DNA from: Flavobacteriaceae bacterium
Lineage (GTDB): Bacteria; Bacteroidota; Bacteroidia; Flavobacteriales; Flavobacteriaceae
DNA length: 5,856 nt
Assembly (NCBI GenBank): GCA_947377425.1
Contig: CANCFZ010000147.1
Location: forward strand, 1 to 5,856
Direction of reading: 5' to 3'
Both the position numbers and the translations under genes were made by a program. Shown here piece by piece: positions 1 to 5,856 of the stretch. The notes below the pieces were generated by a model. That model was not told the DNA's origin, made no database searches, and worked only from the letters and a program-made list of their open reading frames with translations. The number at the start of each line of letters is the position of its first letter. Position 1 is the stretch's first letter.

Positions 1-1019
1 GCAGGAATCAAAGCACGAATATCAGCTCTTTTGAAATAAGAATTGATTTTTGCAGTATCCTTCATTGCAACAACTCCCATAACTGGTCCACCTCCTTGAG
101 ATACAAATTTGTCTAAAATTGGATTACCACCTTTTTTATCAGTAGCAACAGAATCCTTAGATTTATCAGTTAACATTGCAGTCAAAGAATCTTTAGCAGC
201 AACCTTAACGTCTTTAGCAACATTAGCTGTTGAATTTTCAGATTTCTTTAATGTTTCATTAGCAGCCATCAAGAAGCTACCCATTTCGTCTATCTTATAA
301 GTTTCCCAAAACTCTAATTGAGCTGTTCTTTGTAATAAAAGTTTAATACGGTCAACATCTTTTGCTCCTGGTAATTCAACCAGAATTCTTCCTGTTTGTC
401 CAAGTTTAGCAATGTTTGGTTGAGTAACTCCAAATTTATCAATACGTTTTCTTAATACTTCAAAAGCACTTTCTACAGATTCATCAACTTTTTTGCTGAT
501 AACTTTTTTAACTTCTGCATCAGTCATTTTGAAATTGATAACATCAGACAAGTTTCTATTAGCAAAAATACTTGGATCAGCAAGTCTTACAGTTCCATTA
601 GAATTAGCTTCAAATGCTTCGTAAAAAGCATCTAAATAAGATTGATTTCCTCTTTGATTTGTTTTCGCATCAACTAAAGATTTATTAAAAACTGGGTTTT
701 TAGAATCGTTAGCAAGACCTTTTAAAACATCTTTAACAGAAATTTGAAGTATCACGTTGATACCTCCTTCTAAGTCAAGACCTTTATTGATTTGCTTTCC
801 GCTAACTTCAGCATAAGTGTAATCTACTAATCCGAATAAGCTGAAAACATTTTTGTTTTTCAAATCATTCAAATAATCTACTTCCTTTTGTTGATTTCCT
901 TTAGCGAAAGCTTTAGCCTCTTTTTGTATCCCACTTGAAACAAATGTGAACGATAATTGGTAAATACTTACCAATGCAAATAGAATTGCGAAAAATTTAA
1001 TAAGTCCTTTATTCTGCAT
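1..1019 (-). CDS. secDF: Protein translocase subunit SecDF, N-terminal (SecD) part, truncated by the window edge
   Basis: Encodes the first 339 residues of the Sec accessory subunit that uses the proton gradient to pull exported proteins across the inner membrane; the rest lies beyond position 1. The start at 1019 gives MQNKGLIKFF, followed by one hydrophobic segment (about residues 6-28, TM1). Residues 80-86 are GLDLEGG, the hallmark SecD motif, and residues 190-218 (RKRIDKFGVTQPNI then RILVELPG) match the conserved start of the first periplasmic P1 domain. Residues about 252-299 form a Lys/Ala/Ser/Asp-rich, probably flexible insertion. In Bacteroidota SecD and SecF are normally one fused protein of roughly 1000 residues; the fusion is inferred, because the SecF half is not visible. 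The gene has its own promoter and follows the mdh terminator. Frame is open throughout with no sign of damage. Confidence 0.95.
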   Translation of the reverse strand, partial: MQNKGLIKFFAILFALVSIYQLSFTFVSSGIQKEAKAFAKGNQQKEVDYLNDLKNKNVFSLFGLVDYTYAEVSGKQINKGLDLEGGINVILQISVKDVLKGLANDSKNPVFNKSLVDAKTNQRGNQSYLDAFYEAFEANSNGTVRLADPSIFANRNLSDVINFKMTDAEVKKVISKKVDESVESAFEVLRKRIDKFGVTQPNIAKLGQTGRILVELPGAKDVDRIKLLLQRTAQLEFWETYKIDEMGSFLMAANETLKKSENSTANVAKDVKVAAKDSLTAMLTDKSKDSVATDKKGGNPILDKFVSQGGGPVMGVVAMKDTAKINSYFKRADIRALIP

Positions 1020-1026
1020 TATTACT

Positions 1027-1044
1027 AAAAATTAATTAATTTTT
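1027..1044. repeat. Perfect 18-bp AT-only palindrome just upstream of the secDF start
   Basis: The sequence AAAAATTAATTAATTTTT equals its own reverse complement and ends 7 bases before the secDF ATG, where a ribosome binding site would lie. No Shine-Dalgarno sequence is present, as is usual in Bacteroidota, where A-rich leaders assist initiation. It may be a binding site, a weak hairpin or simply chance in AT-rich DNA. Confidence 0.5.
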
Positions 1045-1084
1045 GTTTGTTTGGATTTTAAAAAACAAGTAAACATCTAGTAAG

Positions 1085-1108
1085 CTATTGATTTTCAATA
1101 GAAATCAA
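1085..1108 (-). repeat. Two overlapping, mutually exclusive small inverted repeats in the secDF leader
   Basis: Positions 1085-1091 pair with 1095-1101 (CTATTGA with TCAATAG, 3-base loop), while 1088-1094 pair with 1102-1108 (TTGATTT with AAATCAA, 7-base loop). The two 7-bp stems share bases, so only one can form at a time in the secDF transcript. They are AT-rich and may be chance; no known riboswitch is recognised. Confidence 0.35.
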
Positions 1109-1124
1109 AAAAAATACTTGACCA

Positions 1125-1142
1125 CACGTTTTTTGAAACGTG
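1125..1142. repeat. Inverted repeat CACGTTT-TTTG-AAACGTG directly downstream of the secDF -7 element
   Basis: Two perfect 7-base arms (1125-1131 and 1136-1142) are separated by 4 bases. The repeat abuts the -7 element at 1143-1150, so the predicted transcription start of secDF falls inside it. This is a suitable position for a repressor operator, or for a hairpin at the very 5' end of the mRNA. No regulator for it can be named from the sequence. Confidence 0.5.
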
Positions 1143-1173
1143 CAAATATATAATTAACCTAAAGATTAACAAA
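1143..1173 (-). promoter_or_regulatory. Predicted Bacteroidota-type promoter of secDF
   Basis: Read on the minus strand, TTTG (1173-1170) is followed after 19 bases by TATATTTG (1150-1143). This fits the Bacteroidota consensus of a -33 TTTG and a -7 TAnnTTTG element with a spacer near 19 bases. Transcription would begin around 1135-1138, giving a leader of about 115-120 bases before the ATG at 1019. It lies downstream of the mdh terminator, so secDF is probably a separate transcription unit. Confidence 0.72.
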
Positions 1174-1192
1174 TTATTTACACATTAATATC

Positions 1193-1223
1193 AAAAAAAA
1201 GACTGCGAAAATGCAGTCTTTTT
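1193..1223 (-). terminator. Rho-independent terminator after mdh
   Basis: A perfect 11-bp stem (1196-1206 with 1213-1223, GACTGC/GCAGTC core) closes a 6-base loop. On the minus strand it is followed by an unbroken run of eight T (1200-1193, partly in the stem). It begins 18 bases after the mdh stop codon and ends the gyrB-mdh transcript. The flanking A and T runs would also let it work in the other direction, but no plus-strand gene is present. Confidence 0.88.
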
Positions 1224-1241
1224 ATATTACTTACTAAAATA

Positions 1242-2177
1242 TTAAGCTAAAACCGATTTCAAATCAGCATTCATAGCTCTAACAGCCTCTGCGCTTTTGG
1301 CAAATTTAGCTTTTTCTTCTTCATTTAAATTGATATCAACAATTTTTTCAACACCATTTCTTCCTATAATACATGGAACTCCGATGCAAATATCACTTTG
1401 TCCGTATTCGCCATCAAGCATTACCGAACAAGGAATCATTTTCTTTTGATCATTTAAGATAGCATCTACTAAAAATGCTACAGAAGCTCCAGGTGCATAC
1501 CATGCTGAAGTTCCTAATAAAGCAGTAAGCGTAGCTCCTCCAACCATAGTATCGGCTGCAACTTTAGCTAACTCTTCTTCTGATAAAAATTGCGAAACTG
1601 GTACTCCATTATAGGATGCTAATCGTGTTAATGGAATCATAGTTGTATCTCCGTGACCACCAACAACCATTCCTTGAATATCGTTTGCTGGTTTATCTAA
1701 AGCTAATGATAAATAGGTTTTGAAACGTGAACTGTCTAAAGTTCCTCCCATTCCGATAATTCTGTTTTTTGGTAATCCAGTAGCTTTCAAAGTCAAATAT
1801 GTCATTGTATCCATTGGATTGGAAACTACAACTACAATTGCATTTGGAGAATGAACCAATAAATTTTCTGCTACTGTTTTAACAATGCTAGCATTAATTC
1901 CGATTAATTCTTCACGTGTCATTCCTGGTTTTCTCGGAATTCCAGATGTAATTACAACTACATCGCTTCCTGCTGTTTTTGAATAATCATTAGTACTTCC
2001 AACCATTTTAGTATTGAATCCTAAAGTAGTTTGTGTTTGCATAATGTCAAGTGCTTTTCCTTCTGCAAATCCTTCTCTAATGTCTAATAATACGATTTCA
2101 CTCGCAATTCTTCTGTAAGCAATAGCATCAGCGCATGTTGCACCAACGTTTCCTGCTCCAACTATTGTAACTTTCAT
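1242..2177 (-). CDS. mdh: Malate dehydrogenase, NAD-dependent, LDH-like type
   Basis: A 311-residue protein, full length for the family, that interconverts malate and oxaloacetate with NAD+/NADH in the cytoplasm as a step of the TCA cycle. The N-terminal Rossmann domain has the dinucleotide motif GAGNVG (residues 7-12) and an acidic D32 at the end of the second strand, which favours NAD over NADP. The mobile loop SGIPRKPGMTREEL carries substrate-binding R82 and R88. R82 sits where lactate dehydrogenases have Gln, which supports malate rather than lactate specificity. N120 (SNPMD), D148 and R151 (LDSSRF) and catalytic H175 (GGHGD) are all present. The C-terminal catalytic domain is complete. 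The gene starts 30 bases after the upstream barrel-protein gene with no clear promoter between them, so it is probably co-transcribed with gyrB, and it ends at a strong terminator. No Shine-Dalgarno sequence is seen. Confidence 0.97.
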   Translation of the reverse strand: MKVTIVGAGNVGATCADAIAYRRIASEIVLLDIREGFAEGKALDIMQTQTTLGFNTKMVGSTNDYSKTAGSDVVVITSGIPRKPGMTREELIGINASIVKTVAENLLVHSPNAIVVVVSNPMDTMTYLTLKATGLPKNRIIGMGGTLDSSRFKTYLSLALDKPANDIQGMVVGGHGDTTMIPLTRLASYNGVPVSQFLSEEELAKVAADTMVGGATLTALLGTSAWYAPGASVAFLVDAILNDQKKMIPCSVMLDGEYGQSDICIGVPCIIGRNGVEKIVDINLNEEEKAKFAKSAEAVRAMNADLKSVLA

Positions 2178-2207
2178 TTTATAGTGTGTGTTATATTGAT
2201 AAAAAAA

Positions 2208-3233
2208 TTAAAATTCGTATTGAACTGATAAGTTTGTGTTTACAAATTTACCAAAACCAATTGAAGATTGTACATAAATTTTGCTAAATTGGTATCTACC
2301 TGAAATTTCTCCAATATAGTTGAATTTTGTTTTGTAAATATCACGCAACTTTTCATTCAATATATATTGAACTGGAATTACATCTTCAATTTGTCCTCGT
2401 TCACCTGTTAGCATGTATTTAAAGTCACTTCGATTGGAAATTGCACTTGCCATTAACTCAAACTTTTTCCATTCTTTGGAAGCACTTACTTGAAATTGCC
2501 AAGTATCCACTTTTCCCGTTATTTGATTTATACCTAAATTTCCATATGAAGTATAAGTATCTAAAAAATCAAAACTAATGTTCTCTTTAGAAAAAGCTAA
2601 AAGTGCTGCCAAATTGATTTTCTTCTTAGAAAGTGATTTGAAGTACTGACTAAAATTATGTTTTATTCCAAAACCATAAACTTGGTAATCGCCTCTTTTC
2701 AGTTTAACTTTAGTAGAATACTTTCCAACTACTTCAAATCCTTTCCACAATGCAATAGAACCTTGCAGATAAGGATAAAAAACGGTTTCCTGATTTACAC
2801 CATTTGGAGCAGCCATTTTGATTTGATTAGTATCAATTTGACCAACCAAATAATAGTTTGTATCACTTCCTAAAGCAGTTGGAACTGTTGCTGAAGGAAC
2901 ATTTTCTGCATTGGCATTTTGAATCGTGAAAAAAGAAAAATCGGAATTATTAATTTGAAAACTTCGATCACTTTTTGGAACAAAAAAAACATTCCCGTGC
3001 AGACCCAAAGTAACATCAAATAATTTTCTCTTTTTGGGAGAAGTCATCCAACCTGATGAAGCTTGATAAACAGCAGCATCAGTTGCAGGCGTAATATATT
3101 TGCCTGAATACAAAGTAGCATCGTCCAAAAACCTTCCAATTTCTTCAAAGGTTTGTGTAGATTGAGAAAGGGATTTACCTGAAAAAATCAGACAAATCCC
3201 TATCATTGTATATTTAAAAAACTTATTACGCAT
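2208..3233 (-). CDS. Secreted, probable outer-membrane beta-barrel protein of unknown function
   Basis: Encodes 341 residues from the ATG at 3233. The chosen start gives a normal signal peptide: MRNKFFKY, a hydrophobic stretch TMIGICLIFSG, then a likely cleavage site near SLSQ (residues 21-24). An upstream in-frame ATG at 3254 would add MQFTQIL in front of the charged region and overlap gyrB more deeply, so it is less likely. C14 does not sit in a lipobox. The mature part has many alternating polar/hydrophobic, aromatic-rich segments with short turns, for example around residues 144-182, 237-260 and 303-341, and it ends in VQYEF with a C-terminal Phe, as outer-membrane barrels do. From memory it resembles the Bacteroidota DUF6588 proteins, but this is not certain. 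The ATG overlaps the gyrB stop by 8 bases, which suggests translational coupling. No catalytic motif is visible and no function is assigned. Confidence 0.85.
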   Translation of the reverse strand: MRNKFFKYTMIGICLIFSGKSLSQSTQTFEEIGRFLDDATLYSGKYITPATDAAVYQASSGWMTSPKKRKLFDVTLGLHGNVFFVPKSDRSFQINNSDFSFFTIQNANAENVPSATVPTALGSDTNYYLVGQIDTNQIKMAAPNGVNQETVFYPYLQGSIALWKGFEVVGKYSTKVKLKRGDYQVYGFGIKHNFSQYFKSLSKKKINLAALLAFSKENISFDFLDTYTSYGNLGINQITGKVDTWQFQVSASKEWKKFELMASAISNRSDFKYMLTGERGQIEDVIPVQYILNEKLRDIYKTKFNYIGEISGRYQFSKIYVQSSIGFGKFVNTNLSVQYEF

Positions 3234-5166
3234 CAATATTTGCGTAAACTGCATTTTTCTCTATAAATTCTCTTCTTGGTGGAACTTCGTCACCCATTAA
3301 CATAGAGAAAACTCTATCTGCTTCGGCTAAACTATCAATAGTTACTTGACGTAATGTTCTAAAACTTGGATCCATTGTTGTTTCCCACAATTGTTCTGCG
3401 TTCATTTCTCCAAGACCTTTGTAACGTTGAATTCCTGCGCTTCCACCCATTCTTTCATTGGCAGCATCACGTTCAGCATCATTCCAAGCGTATTCTTTTT
3501 TGTTTCCTTTTTTAACCAAATATAATGGTGGTGCTGCAATATAAACGTGTCCACCTTCAATTAATTCACGCATAAAACGGAAAAAGAACGTAAGAATTAA
3601 AGTAGCAATGTGACTACCATCGACATCGGCATCACACATAATAATTACTTTATGATATCTTAATTTAGCAATATTTAATGCTTTTGAATCTTCTTCAGTT
3701 CCAATGGTTACACCAAGAGCAGTAAAGATGTTTCTAATTTCTTCGTTTTCAAAAACTTTGTGGTGCATAGCTTTTTCAACATTCAAAATCTTACCTCTTA
3801 ATGGCATGATGGCTTGAAAGTTTCTATCGCGACCTTGTTTTGCAGTTCCACCTGCCGAATCTCCCTCGACAAGATAAACCTCACATTTTGCTGGATCTTG
3901 TTCTGAACAATCAGACAATTTTCCTGGTAAACCTCCACCACCTAAAACGGTTTTACGTTGTACCATTTCACGTGCTTTTTTAGCAGCGTGACGTGCTTGA
4001 GCAGCAAGAATTACTTTTTGAACAATGATTCTTGCATCGTTTGGATTTTCTTCTAAATAATTTTCAAGCATTTCTGAAACCGCTTGAGAAACTGGAGAAA
4101 CTACTTCTCTATTTCCAAGTTTGGTTTTGGTTTGACCTTCAAATTGTGGTTCTTGAACTTTTACAGAAATAATAGCTGTTAATCCTTCACGGAAATCATC
4201 TCCTGAAATTTCAAACTTTAATTTATCTAATAAACCAGAAGCATCAGCATATTTTTTTAACGTACGAGTTAATCCCATACGGAAACCTTGCAAGTGTGTT
4301 CCTCCTTCGTGTGTATTAATATTATTAACGTATGAAAATATATTTTCAGAATAACTTGTATTGTAAACTAAAGCAACTTCAACAGGAATTTCACCTTTTT
4401 CGTGCTCCATACTGATTACGTGAGAAATAATTGGCTCACGACCTGCGTCAAGGAATTTAACAAATTCTTTCAATCCTTCTTTTGAGTGAAAAACTTCACC
4501 TTCGTAATCACCGTTTTCTTTTGTAAAACGTTTGTCTGTAAGTGTAATTGTTATTCCTTTATTAAGAAATGATAACTCACGCATACGAGCTGCAATGGTA
4601 TCATAATTGTATTCTGTAGTTTGAGTAAAAATAGTTTTATCTGGAGAGAACGTAACCATTGTACCACGTTTAGTTGTTTCACCAACTTGCTTAACCGGAT
4701 ACATCGCTTTTCCTTTTTCGTATTCTTGCTCATACACTTTTCCGTCTCTAAAAACGGTTGCTTTTAAATGATCCGAAAGTGCATTTACACAAGAAACACC
4801 TACACCGTGAAGTCCTCCAGAAACTTTATAAGAATCTTTGTCGAATTTTCCACCAGCACCAATTTTGGTCATTACTACTTCAAGAGCAGAAACGCCTTCT
4901 TTTTTGTGCATATCTACCGGAATACCACGACCGTTATCTTCTACAGAAACAGAATTATCTTCGTTAATAAAAACTCCAATAGTATCACAATGACCTGCTA
5001 ATGCCTCATCAATTGAGTTATCTACTACTTCATAAACTAAATGATGTAAACCTCTAACGCCAGTATCTCCAATGTACATGGACGGACGCATTCTTACGTG
5101 TTCCATTCCTTCTAAAGCCTGAATACTGTCGGCTGAATAGCTATTTTTTTTAATTTCGTCGCTCAT
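3226..5166 (-). CDS. gyrB: DNA gyrase subunit B (ATP-hydrolysing type IIA topoisomerase subunit)
   Basis: A complete 646-residue protein that, with GyrA, introduces negative supercoils using ATP. The GHKL ATPase domain shows E46 (general base) and N50 in the segment VYEVVDNSIDEAL, then D77 in EDNGRGIP and the ATP-lid glycines GGLHGVGVSCVNALS (117-131). The transducer domain has QTKTKLGN with K349. The TOPRIM domain has EGDSAGG (E434) and the metal-binding DADVD (D512, D514, D516). The C-terminal QRYKGLGEMNAEQLWETTMDP (580-600) completes the family signature and favours GyrB over ParE. It lacks the roughly 165-residue insertion of E. coli GyrB. R457 occupies the place of E. coli K447, and the novobiocin-linked arginine is kept as R140. 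The ATG at 5166 gives MSDEIKKNSYSADSIQALEG and is preceded by a -7 element. It is probably the first gene of a unit with the barrel protein and mdh. Confidence 0.98.
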   Translation of the reverse strand: MSDEIKKNSYSADSIQALEGMEHVRMRPSMYIGDTGVRGLHHLVYEVVDNSIDEALAGHCDTIGVFINEDNSVSVEDNGRGIPVDMHKKEGVSALEVVMTKIGAGGKFDKDSYKVSGGLHGVGVSCVNALSDHLKATVFRDGKVYEQEYEKGKAMYPVKQVGETTKRGTMVTFSPDKTIFTQTTEYNYDTIAARMRELSFLNKGITITLTDKRFTKENGDYEGEVFHSKEGLKEFVKFLDAGREPIISHVISMEHEKGEIPVEVALVYNTSYSENIFSYVNNINTHEGGTHLQGFRMGLTRTLKKYADASGLLDKLKFEISGDDFREGLTAIISVKVQEPQFEGQTKTKLGNREVVSPVSQAVSEMLENYLEENPNDARIIVQKVILAAQARHAAKKAREMVQRKTVLGGGGLPGKLSDCSEQDPAKCEVYLVEGDSAGGTAKQGRDRNFQAIMPLRGKILNVEKAMHHKVFENEEIRNIFTALGVTIGTEEDSKALNIAKLRYHKVIIMCDADVDGSHIATLILTFFFRFMRELIEGGHVYIAAPPLYLVKKGNKKEYAWNDAERDAANERMGGSAGIQRYKGLGEMNAEQLWETTMDPSFRTLRQVTIDSLAEADRVFSMLMGDEVPPRREFIEKNAVYANIDA

Positions 5167-5204
5167 AATAAATTATATCGTATCTATGATTTTTGTCTAA
5201 CACG

Positions 5205-5212
5205 CAAATATA
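5205..5212 (-). promoter_or_regulatory. -7 element of the probable gyrB promoter
   Basis: The minus strand reads TATATTTG, a full match to the Bacteroidota -7 consensus TAnnTTTG and identical to the secDF element. It lies 38 bases before the gyrB ATG, predicting a leader of roughly 30 bases. No TTTG is found at the expected 17-20 base spacing upstream (only one 6 bases away at 5222-5219), so the -33 element is weak or absent. Confidence 0.6.
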
Positions 5213-5225
5213 CAAAAGCAAACAT

Positions 5226-5256
5226 GATTTTAAAGCGATTTTAAGCATTTTATAGC
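5226..5256. repeat. Three imperfect tandem repeats upstream of the gyrB promoter
   Basis: The plus strand reads GATTTTAAAGC (5226-5236), GATTTTAAGC (5237-5246) and ATTTTATAGC (5247-5256). Each unit holds a TTTT/AAAA tract, so the tracts recur 9 and 11 bases apart, close to one helical turn. They begin 14 bases upstream of the -7 element, covering the place of the missing -33 element. They could bend the DNA or bind a protein; chance in AT-rich sequence is also possible. Confidence 0.5.
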
Positions 5257-5368
5257 GCAAGTTATTAACATTTAACTATTAATAAATTTTAATTGATTTA
5301 AATCGATTTTTTTTACAAAATTCTAACCTTTAAAATTCAACTACCTGATTAGATATGTTTTATAAATG

Positions 5369-5403
5369 AAAAAAGCGCTTATCAATAAAGATAAACGCTT
5401 TTT
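5369..5403 (-). terminator. Rho-independent terminator after asnB
   Basis: A 14-bp stem (5370-5383 with 5390-5403, AAGCG/CGCTT core) encloses a 6-base loop and on the minus strand ends in six T (5374-5369). The only imperfect pair (5378 with 5395) is a C/A mismatch on the plus strand but a G-U wobble in minus-strand RNA, so the hairpin is fully paired only in the asnB direction. It lies 66 bases after the asnB stop codon. Confidence 0.88.
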
Positions 5404-5469
5404 AAACAAACAAACTAAACTTCAATCTAAAATCAAGTAACAAGCTTGACTTTATTCTCTTCTATATTT

Positions 5470-5856
5470 TTATGCTTTTACATAGGCGTCATCGTGAACA
5501 TTTGCCACTGCACGACCCGATGGATCATTCATGTTTTTAAAAGCTTCATCCCATTCTAATGCTATTTTTGTGCTACACGCAACGCTAGCTTCTTGTGGAA
5601 CGCAAAATGCTGCTGTATCGCTTGGAAAATGCTCTGTAAAGAGTGAACGATAATAATATTCTTCTTTGGAAGTTGGCGTTTGAATTGGGAATTTGAATTT
5701 TGCATTCGCCAATTGTTCATCAGAAATTTCTTTTGCAACCATAACTTTTAGTGTATCAATCCAACTGTACCCAACGCCATCACTGAATTGTTCTTTTTGT
5801 CTCCAAGCAACACTTGCTGGCAACATATCTTCAAATGCTTTGCGTAAAACCCATTT
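5470..5856 (-). CDS. asnB: Asparagine synthase B (glutamine-hydrolysing), C-terminal part, truncated by the window edge
   Basis: The reading frame is open to the window edge and gives the last 128 residues, beginning KWVLRKAFEDMLPASVAWRQ. The full enzyme, about 555 residues in E. coli, makes asparagine from aspartate, glutamine and ATP in the cytoplasm. Its N-terminal glutaminase domain (catalytic Cys2) is outside the window. The visible part is the end of the synthetase domain. The run WRQKEQFSDGVGYSWID is very close to E. coli AsnB, and its Lys (fragment residue 21) corresponds to E. coli K449, which from memory acts in the synthetase active site. The tail, with FPIQTPTSKEEYYYR, CVPQEASVACSTKIALEWDEAF and DPSGRAVANVHDDAY, also follows AsnB. 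The internal Met at 5826 is not a true start. A terminator follows, so it is not in the gyrB transcription unit. Confidence 0.96.
   Translation of the reverse strand, partial: KWVLRKAFEDMLPASVAWRQKEQFSDGVGYSWIDTLKVMVAKEISDEQLANAKFKFPIQTPTSKEEYYYRSLFTEHFPSDTAAFCVPQEASVACSTKIALEWDEAFKNMNDPSGRAVANVHDDAYVKA

Larger units (their letters stand above)
5167..5469. other. 303-base intergenic region between asnB and gyrB
   Basis: It contains no convincing gene on either strand. It holds, from the gyrB side, a short AT-rich leader, a -7 element, three imperfect repeats, then about 110 bases of very AT-rich DNA (5257-5368) in which only the imperfect palindrome around GATTTAAATC (5291-5308) stands out. 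The asnB terminator and about 65 bases of asnB 3' untranslated sequence complete the gap. Confidence 0.8.

Noticed and set aside
109..300. Plus-strand open frame of 63 codons
   Set aside because: It lies entirely antisense to the Ala/Ser/Lys-rich segment of secDF, whose low complexity keeps the opposite strand open; no promoter or family resemblance.
1174..1184. TTATTTACACA as a DnaA box
   Set aside because: It differs from the TTATNCACA consensus, stands alone and is not beside dnaA or an origin-like cluster of boxes.
2243..2250. TAAATTTG on the minus strand, 66 bases before the mdh start, as an mdh promoter
   Set aside because: It lies in the barrel-gene coding sequence and has no TTTG at the proper spacing; such matches arise easily in AT-rich coding DNA. 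Kept only as a possibility in the operon finding.
2658..2873. Plus-strand open frame of 71 codons
   Set aside because: It is antisense to the barrel-protein gene and shows no recognisable domain or start signal.
3192..3194. Cys14 of the barrel protein as a lipoprotein attachment site
   Set aside because: The preceding residues MIGI do not fit a lipobox, which needs Gly or Ala just before Cys, and the Cys sits within the hydrophobic core rather than at its end.
4551..5001. Short open frames on both strands inside gyrB (4551-4733 minus, 4758-4967 and 4768-5001 plus)
   Set aside because: All overlap the highly conserved ATPase-domain coding sequence of gyrB in other frames, and their translations look like chance peptides.
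1..5856. Mobile element, CRISPR array, defence system or RNA gene
   Set aside because: No transposase, integrase, regularly spaced repeats, tRNA- or rRNA-like sequence was seen; the coding space is filled by conserved housekeeping genes and one envelope protein.

Overview
The window looks like chromosomal core DNA from a member of the Bacteroidota, most likely Flavobacterium or a close relative in the Flavobacteriaceae. The basis is strongly AT-rich DNA, start codons without Shine-Dalgarno sequences, promoter elements of the Bacteroidota TAnnTTTG type, a SecD beginning of the kind found in Bacteroidota SecDF fusions, and a short GyrB of 646 residues. Every supported gene lies on the minus strand, so in the direction of transcription the order is asnB (3' end only), gyrB, a secreted/outer-membrane protein gene, mdh, and secDF (5' part only).

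Region by region, from high to low coordinates: 5470-5856 is the C-terminal 128 codons of glutamine-hydrolysing asparagine synthase B, followed by a strong intrinsic terminator (5369-5403). The 303-base gap between asnB and gyrB also carries a -7 promoter element for gyrB (5205-5212) and three imperfect 10-11 base repeats just upstream of it. gyrB (3226-5166) encodes a complete DNA gyrase subunit B. Its last codons overlap by 8 bases the preferred start of a 341-residue protein with a signal peptide and a beta-barrel-like sequence ending in Phe. The mdh gene (NAD-dependent malate dehydrogenase of the LDH-like type) starts 30 bases after that gene and ends at an 11-bp terminator hairpin (1193-1223). 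A good promoter (TTTG, 19 bases, TATATTTG) then drives secDF across a leader of about 115 bases that contains several small inverted repeats.

The likely transcription units are therefore asnB (end), gyrB-barrel protein-mdh, and secDF. The three genes of the middle unit have no obvious shared pathway (DNA topology, envelope, TCA cycle). SecDF and the barrel protein both relate to export to the envelope. There is no sign of mobile DNA, CRISPR, RNA genes or a defence system. The window is mainly ordinary housekeeping sequence. The least understood item is the envelope protein tightly coupled to gyrB.
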